A DNA stretch of 35,652 bases, taken from JAGPUQ01 sp041594335. GTDB lineage: Bacteria > Pseudomonadota > Gammaproteobacteria > Pseudomonadales > Porticoccaceae. The stretch spans positions 1 to 35,652 of the forward strand of contig JBFHML010000021.1 of the NCBI GenBank assembly GCA_041594335.1. Direction: 5' to 3'. The notes under the pieces were generated by a model, which was not told the DNA's origin, ran no database searches, and saw only the letters and a program-made list of their open reading frames with translations. The position numbers and the translations under genes are program-made. The number at the start of each line of letters is the position of its first letter. Position 1 is the stretch's first letter. Of the stretch, positions 32,642-35,652 are shown piece by piece.

Positions 32642-35244
32642 GTGGCCTCCTGCGTACCCAGCGTGAAATAGAAAGTGGCACCGTTATCCTCTGCGGCCTC
32701 GACCCAGATGCGACCATGGTGCTTGGCTATGACCCGCTGGACGGTCGCGAGACCGATGCCTGTGCCGGGGAACTCACAGGCATCATGCAGTCTTTGGAAG
32801 GGACCAAACAGATTGTCGGCATAGGCCATATCAAAACCCACTCCGTTGTCGCGGACGTAATAAACCACCGTCTGCTCTTCTCGCCGCGAGCCGAACTCGA
32901 CCATCGCGGGATCGCGCTTTCGGGAAAATTTCCAAGCATTATCGAACAGGTTATCCAGAGCCACCCGCAACAACCGGGCATCGCCCCGAGCCATCAGCCC
33001 GGGCGCGATATGCCATTCCACGGATCGCTTCGGCTCACGCTCATCAAAGCTTGCCGTCAACTCCAACGCCATGGAAGTCAAATCCACGGTGCTCGGGTGG
33101 AGCGGCCTGCGGGTGACCTGGGACAACTTGAGTAGGTCATCGATCAGGGCCGCCATATGCTGGGCTCCCCGACGTACGCGGGCTAGATGGGATTTACCCT
33201 CGGCGTCCAGCCGATCGCCGTACTCCTGTTCGAGAATCCGACTAAAGCCGTCCATGGCGCGCAGCGGGGCGCGCAGATCATGAGAAACCGTATAACTGAA
33301 AGCCTCCAGCTCGCGATTGGCACTTTCCAGTGCCGCGGCCTTACGCCGCGCCTCCTCGGCAGCCCGGTCCCGATCTCGCTCAGCGGCACAGCGCATGCTG
33401 ACATCCTCGATGACACCATCGACAAAGCGGCTCCCATCGCCATCTCGACGCATCACAACCGACATCCGCGCGTCGAAAACCCTGCCTTGCAAAGTCACCA
33501 TTTGGAGTTCACGCCCGGTGACTGCGCCCAGGGCATACAGCTCGGCGACCAAGGCTGCTCGCTGACGCTCATCGTGATACAGATCTGCCGGGCAGCAAGC
33601 GAGCAGGCGTGCGGCGCTGGCGGCCTCAAACATGGTGACCAAGGCAGGATTGACCTCCAGGAAATGCCGTTCATCATGCATCCGCTCAGTCAGGCTACTG
33701 CGAAAAATACCGAGCGGCAGGTTGTCGAACAATTGCTGGTGCCGGAACCTCGCGTCCTCTCGCGCCTGTTCCAGTTGGCGTCGCTCGGTAACATCGCGAA
33801 CCACCGCAATCGCCATGCCACCCTCATCGGTCGCTACCGGGCTCAGCGCCAGCTCTACCTCGAATTCGCTCCCGTCTTTGCGTCGAGCCGTCAACTGAGA
33901 GTTGGCGCCCAAAGATTGCACGCGAGGCGCCGCGAGATACGTATCGCTCAACACCGCAAACTGCGCGCGCAGGCGCTCGGGCACCAAGATCTCCGCGGGC
34001 TGCCCGACCAGCTCGTCGCTGCGATAGCCAAACTGGCGCTCCGCCTGAGCGTTGACCAGATTGATGCGCCCCTCGCCATCCAGGATGACCACCGCATCCG
34101 GTACCGCCCCCAACATTTCGCGAAAACGAGTTTCGCTCGCCTGCAATCTATTCCAATGCTGGCGGCGACCGATCTGATAATGTGCCAAGACGAAGGCTGC
34201 CGGCAGCATCGCGAACGCCAACGCACCGAAACTGGAAAGCAACAGCCGATGCTGGCCCGCGGCAGCAGCCGCAACCACCCGCCGCGGCGAGCGGGTGACC
34301 AGCAGCCACCCATCGGCGCCAGGACCGGTCAGTTGCCAGTGATTGTCGGCTGGCGCAGGCAATACGCGACGCCAGGTGAAGAGATCGCCGTCGATTTCCG
34401 CCTGGCCGGTACTCCCCGGCGCAGCGTTACGCAGTTGCGACCAAGCTGCGCCATAGCGGTCCCCAAAACGAGCACCTTTCCCCGACGGCGCAAACTCAAA
34501 AGCCCAAGCTTCCTCCGGGCGCTGCGCCAACAGCCAATAGCCCTCTGGGTCGACTAACCAGACCCCGATTTCTGCAGGCTCCGTCGACAGCGCCGAGAGC
34601 TGCTCCAATAGGGCACGACCGCTGTAATTGACGGTGATCAGTCCGCGTGCGCCGCCCACATCGATGACCGGCAAACCAAACCGCAGCATGGGACGGTACG
34701 GTTGCTCCACGCGGCCGCCGTCGACATTGAGATCAAAGCGCGACACATGGATGCTCGACGATGGTTGCGCCAATCCATCGCGTACGAAATAGCGGTCGGA
34801 TTTGTCCTGCAGTTGCCTTTCAGACACCAACCGGGGGCCGGCCTCGTCTTGATTGACCCGGACCATCTCCTGCCCATCGGCACCAAACAACCGCAGCTTG
34901 GCGTAATTGGGTCGATGCCGCGCCAACGTCAGCAGGTCGACCGCCACTTGCTCCAGGAGCTCGGGTTTGCCGATTCTGAGCCAATGGCGTACAGCGGGAC
35001 GATCCGCCAGATAGGGTAAGTCTGCAATCGGTATTTGCAGCGTCGCGGCCAAAACACTGCTAGCTTGGTCGATGAGGGTGCGTTGCTGTGCGCCGATTGC
35101 CCGTTGTGTACTGGCATGCTGACCGCGATCCAGCATCCAAAAGGCTACGCCGAGCACCACCAGCGCCATCAGCCACCAGGCTGCCGTCCGCATCACCACC
35201 GCGCGCAGCGGATAACTCCTGCGCGCTACTTCTGCCTTTGCCAT
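32638..35244 (-). CDS. Membrane PAS sensor histidine kinase
   Basis: About 868 residues. A membrane helix lies near residues 20-40, then a ~290-residue periplasmic sensor region with strands like ARGLITVNYSGRALLEQL, resembling a Cache-type ligand-binding domain. A second helix follows around 331-352 (LLLSSFGALAFAMLPAAF). Two PAS domains follow (EMLGAVPDAVVILDGEGRIN and the region with LPLGIFRSSLTERMHDERHF). The kinase core has H655 in VSHDLRAPLRAMDG, NLFDNAWKF as N-box, DNGVGFD and GTGIGLATV as G-boxes. That phytochrome-like core is consistent with the following Rcp1-like regulator. ATG 35244 is preferred; an in-frame GTG at 35289 is possible. Confidence 0.93.
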   Translation of the reverse strand: MAKAEVARRSYPLRAVVMRTAAWWLMALVVLGVAFWMLDRGQHASTQRAIGAQQRTLIDQASSVLAATLQIPIADLPYLADRPAVRHWLRIGKPELLEQVAVDLLTLARHRPNYAKLRLFGADGQEMVRVNQDEAGPRLVSERQLQDKSDRYFVRDGLAQPSSSIHVSRFDLNVDGGRVEQPYRPMLRFGLPVIDVGGARGLITVNYSGRALLEQLSALSTEPAEIGVWLVDPEGYWLLAQRPEEAWAFEFAPSGKGARFGDRYGAAWSQLRNAAPGSTGQAEIDGDLFTWRRVLPAPADNHWQLTGPGADGWLLVTRSPRRVVAAAAAGQHRLLLSSFGALAFAMLPAAFVLAHYQIGRRQHWNRLQASETRFREMLGAVPDAVVILDGEGRINLVNAQAERQFGYRSDELVGQPAEILVPERLRAQFAVLSDTYLAAPRVQSLGANSQLTARRKDGSEFEVELALSPVATDEGGMAIAVVRDVTERRQLEQAREDARFRHQQLFDNLPLGIFRSSLTERMHDERHFLEVNPALVTMFEAASAARLLACCPADLYHDERQRAALVAELYALGAVTGRELQMVTLQGRVFDARMSVVMRRDGDGSRFVDGVIEDVSMRCAAERDRDRAAEEARRKAAALESANRELEAFSYTVSHDLRAPLRAMDGFSRILEQEYGDRLDAEGKSHLARVRRGAQHMAALIDDLLKLSQVTRRPLHPSTVDLTSMALELTASFDEREPKRSVEWHIAPGLMARGDARLLRVALDNLFDNAWKFSRKRDPAMVEFGSRREEQTVVYYVRDNGVGFDMAYADNLFGPFQRLHDACEFPGTGIGLATVQRVIAKHHGRIWVEAAEDNGATFYFTLGTQEAT

Positions 35245-35360
35245 CCCTAAGGCCCCTCGGCCGCGTGCCTGGTACTGCACCCGCTTCACCGGCCCGCCGC
35301 GCCCTGGCCGGTCTCCATATACTGCAATGAGATTGACTCAACGCTTACATACTAGCCCGA

Positions 35361-35508
35361 TGCCCGAGACGGGCAAACCGCGACGCGCGGTATAAAAGAC
35401 CCAACGCCACCTTTTTTTTACTGAACGGTGGGCCACTACCGTTGGTCGGTCCCGAACGGCTTGGTCGGCGTCCCGGTAGCGCCCGCGCTGGCCGGTACGG
35501 GACCACCA
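35361..35508 (+). promoter_or_regulatory. Structured leader upstream of the TMEM165/GDT1 gene
   Basis: Four nested or serial inverted repeats occur: GCCCG-AGA-CGGGC (35361-35373), ACCGCG-ACG-CGCGGT (35376-35390), AACGGT-8 nt-ACCGTT (35424-35443), and TGGT-C-GGTCCCG (35443-35454) pairing with CGGGACC-ACCA (35498-35508). A T-run lies at 35412-35419. This could be a structured 5' UTR; the gene family is often controlled by a manganese riboswitch. I could not match the conserved yybP-ykoY bases, so the class is unknown. Confidence 0.4.
35442..35468. repeat. Short direct repeat in the TMEM165/GDT1 leader
   Basis: TTGGTCGG occurs at 35442-35449 and again at 35461-35468, each followed by a CCCG (the first directly, the second after GCGT). 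This may be part of the folded leader or a regulator's repeated half-site. Confidence 0.45.
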
Positions 35509-35541
35509 CCTTACACTGCGCGCTCCAACCGGGAGGTCGCC

Positions 35542-35652
35542 ATGGAAAGCAAAGTCTTCTTGACGGTATTCGCCACCGTGTTGCTCGCCGAACTCGGCGA
35601 CAAGACCCAACTCGCTACTTTCCTGTTTGCCGCCGATGGCGAAGCCAGCAAA
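35542..35652 (+). CDS. TMEM165/GDT1 (UPF0016) family cation transporter, N-terminal part
   Basis: The first 37 codons are present before the window ends. They begin MESKVFLTVFATVLLAELGD, followed by KTQLATF, giving the family hallmark ELGDKTQ in the first membrane helix. Members are Mn2+/Ca2+ exporters or exchangers; the Glu and Asp bind the ion. A good ribosome-binding site (GGGAGG at 35531-35536) precedes the ATG. It is divergent from the histidine kinase. The remainder, which should contain a second ELGDKTQ-like repeat, lies outside the window. Confidence 0.9.
   Translation, partial: MESKVFLTVFATVLLAELGDKTQLATFLFAADGEASK

Noticed and set aside
35361..35541. yybP-ykoY manganese riboswitch
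   Set aside because: The downstream gene and hairpins fit, but I could not find the conserved GGGGAGUA-type loop or partner loop bases, so I list only a structured leader of unknown class.

Overview
The window is GC-rich, gene-dense, bacterial DNA. Lipoproteins with lipoboxes, a lytic transglycosylase, a SelO homologue, TauE-type and SMR transporters and c-di-GMP signalling together suggest a Gram-negative, most likely a gammaproteobacterium. That placement is inferred from gene content and style, not from a marker gene. I see no rRNA, tRNA, CRISPR array, insertion sequence or prophage.

Layout. 1-6018 is a mixed metabolic stretch: a cut-off gene end, an acyl-CoA dehydrogenase, a TIGR01777-type SDR protein, a small hypothetical, a PhyH-type dioxygenase and a membrane-bound metal-dependent hydrolase. 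6169-17926 is one run of eleven same-strand genes with gaps of 0-31 nt or short overlaps, followed after 125 nt by a further lipoprotein gene. 18789-23429 holds an amidohydrolase, selO and a lytic transglycosylase. 23442-27306 (minus) is a six-gene, translationally coupled operon: TauE/SafE permease, small membrane protein, AI-2E-type transporter, two methyltransferases and an SMR pump. 27589-30008 (minus) carries an LLM oxidoreductase and a DUF1326/DUF2182 pair. 30082-35244 (minus) is a signalling cassette: PAS histidine kinase, single-domain response regulator and REC-PAS-GGDEF-EAL protein. A structured leader and the first codons of a TMEM165/GDT1 (UPF0016) cation transporter close the window.

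The exciting part is 6169-17926. It encodes a MotA/TolQ/ExbB-type channel protein. Two consecutive von Willebrand A (vWA) proteins follow it, whose N-termini look like the ExbD/TolR/MotB transmembrane helix, each with an Asp in an 'FLD[IV]' motif. Also present are a degenerate Hsp70/actin-like protein with an FHA-like tail, a TPR protein ending in a TonB-C-like domain, two bitopic proteins with TPR, PEGA and FGE-type domains that share a cytoplasmic 'ITPV[ST]F' motif, three lipoproteins and a tiny exported protein. My inference is an ion-driven envelope motor in which vWA domains replace the usual peptidoglycan-binding or TonB-linked periplasmic domain, linked to an outer-membrane lipoprotein/PEGA/TPR assembly. 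I do not recognise it as a described system. It lacks the defining parts of Tol-Pal, Ton, flagellar stator, Zorya, Bat/MoxR and type VI secretion clusters.
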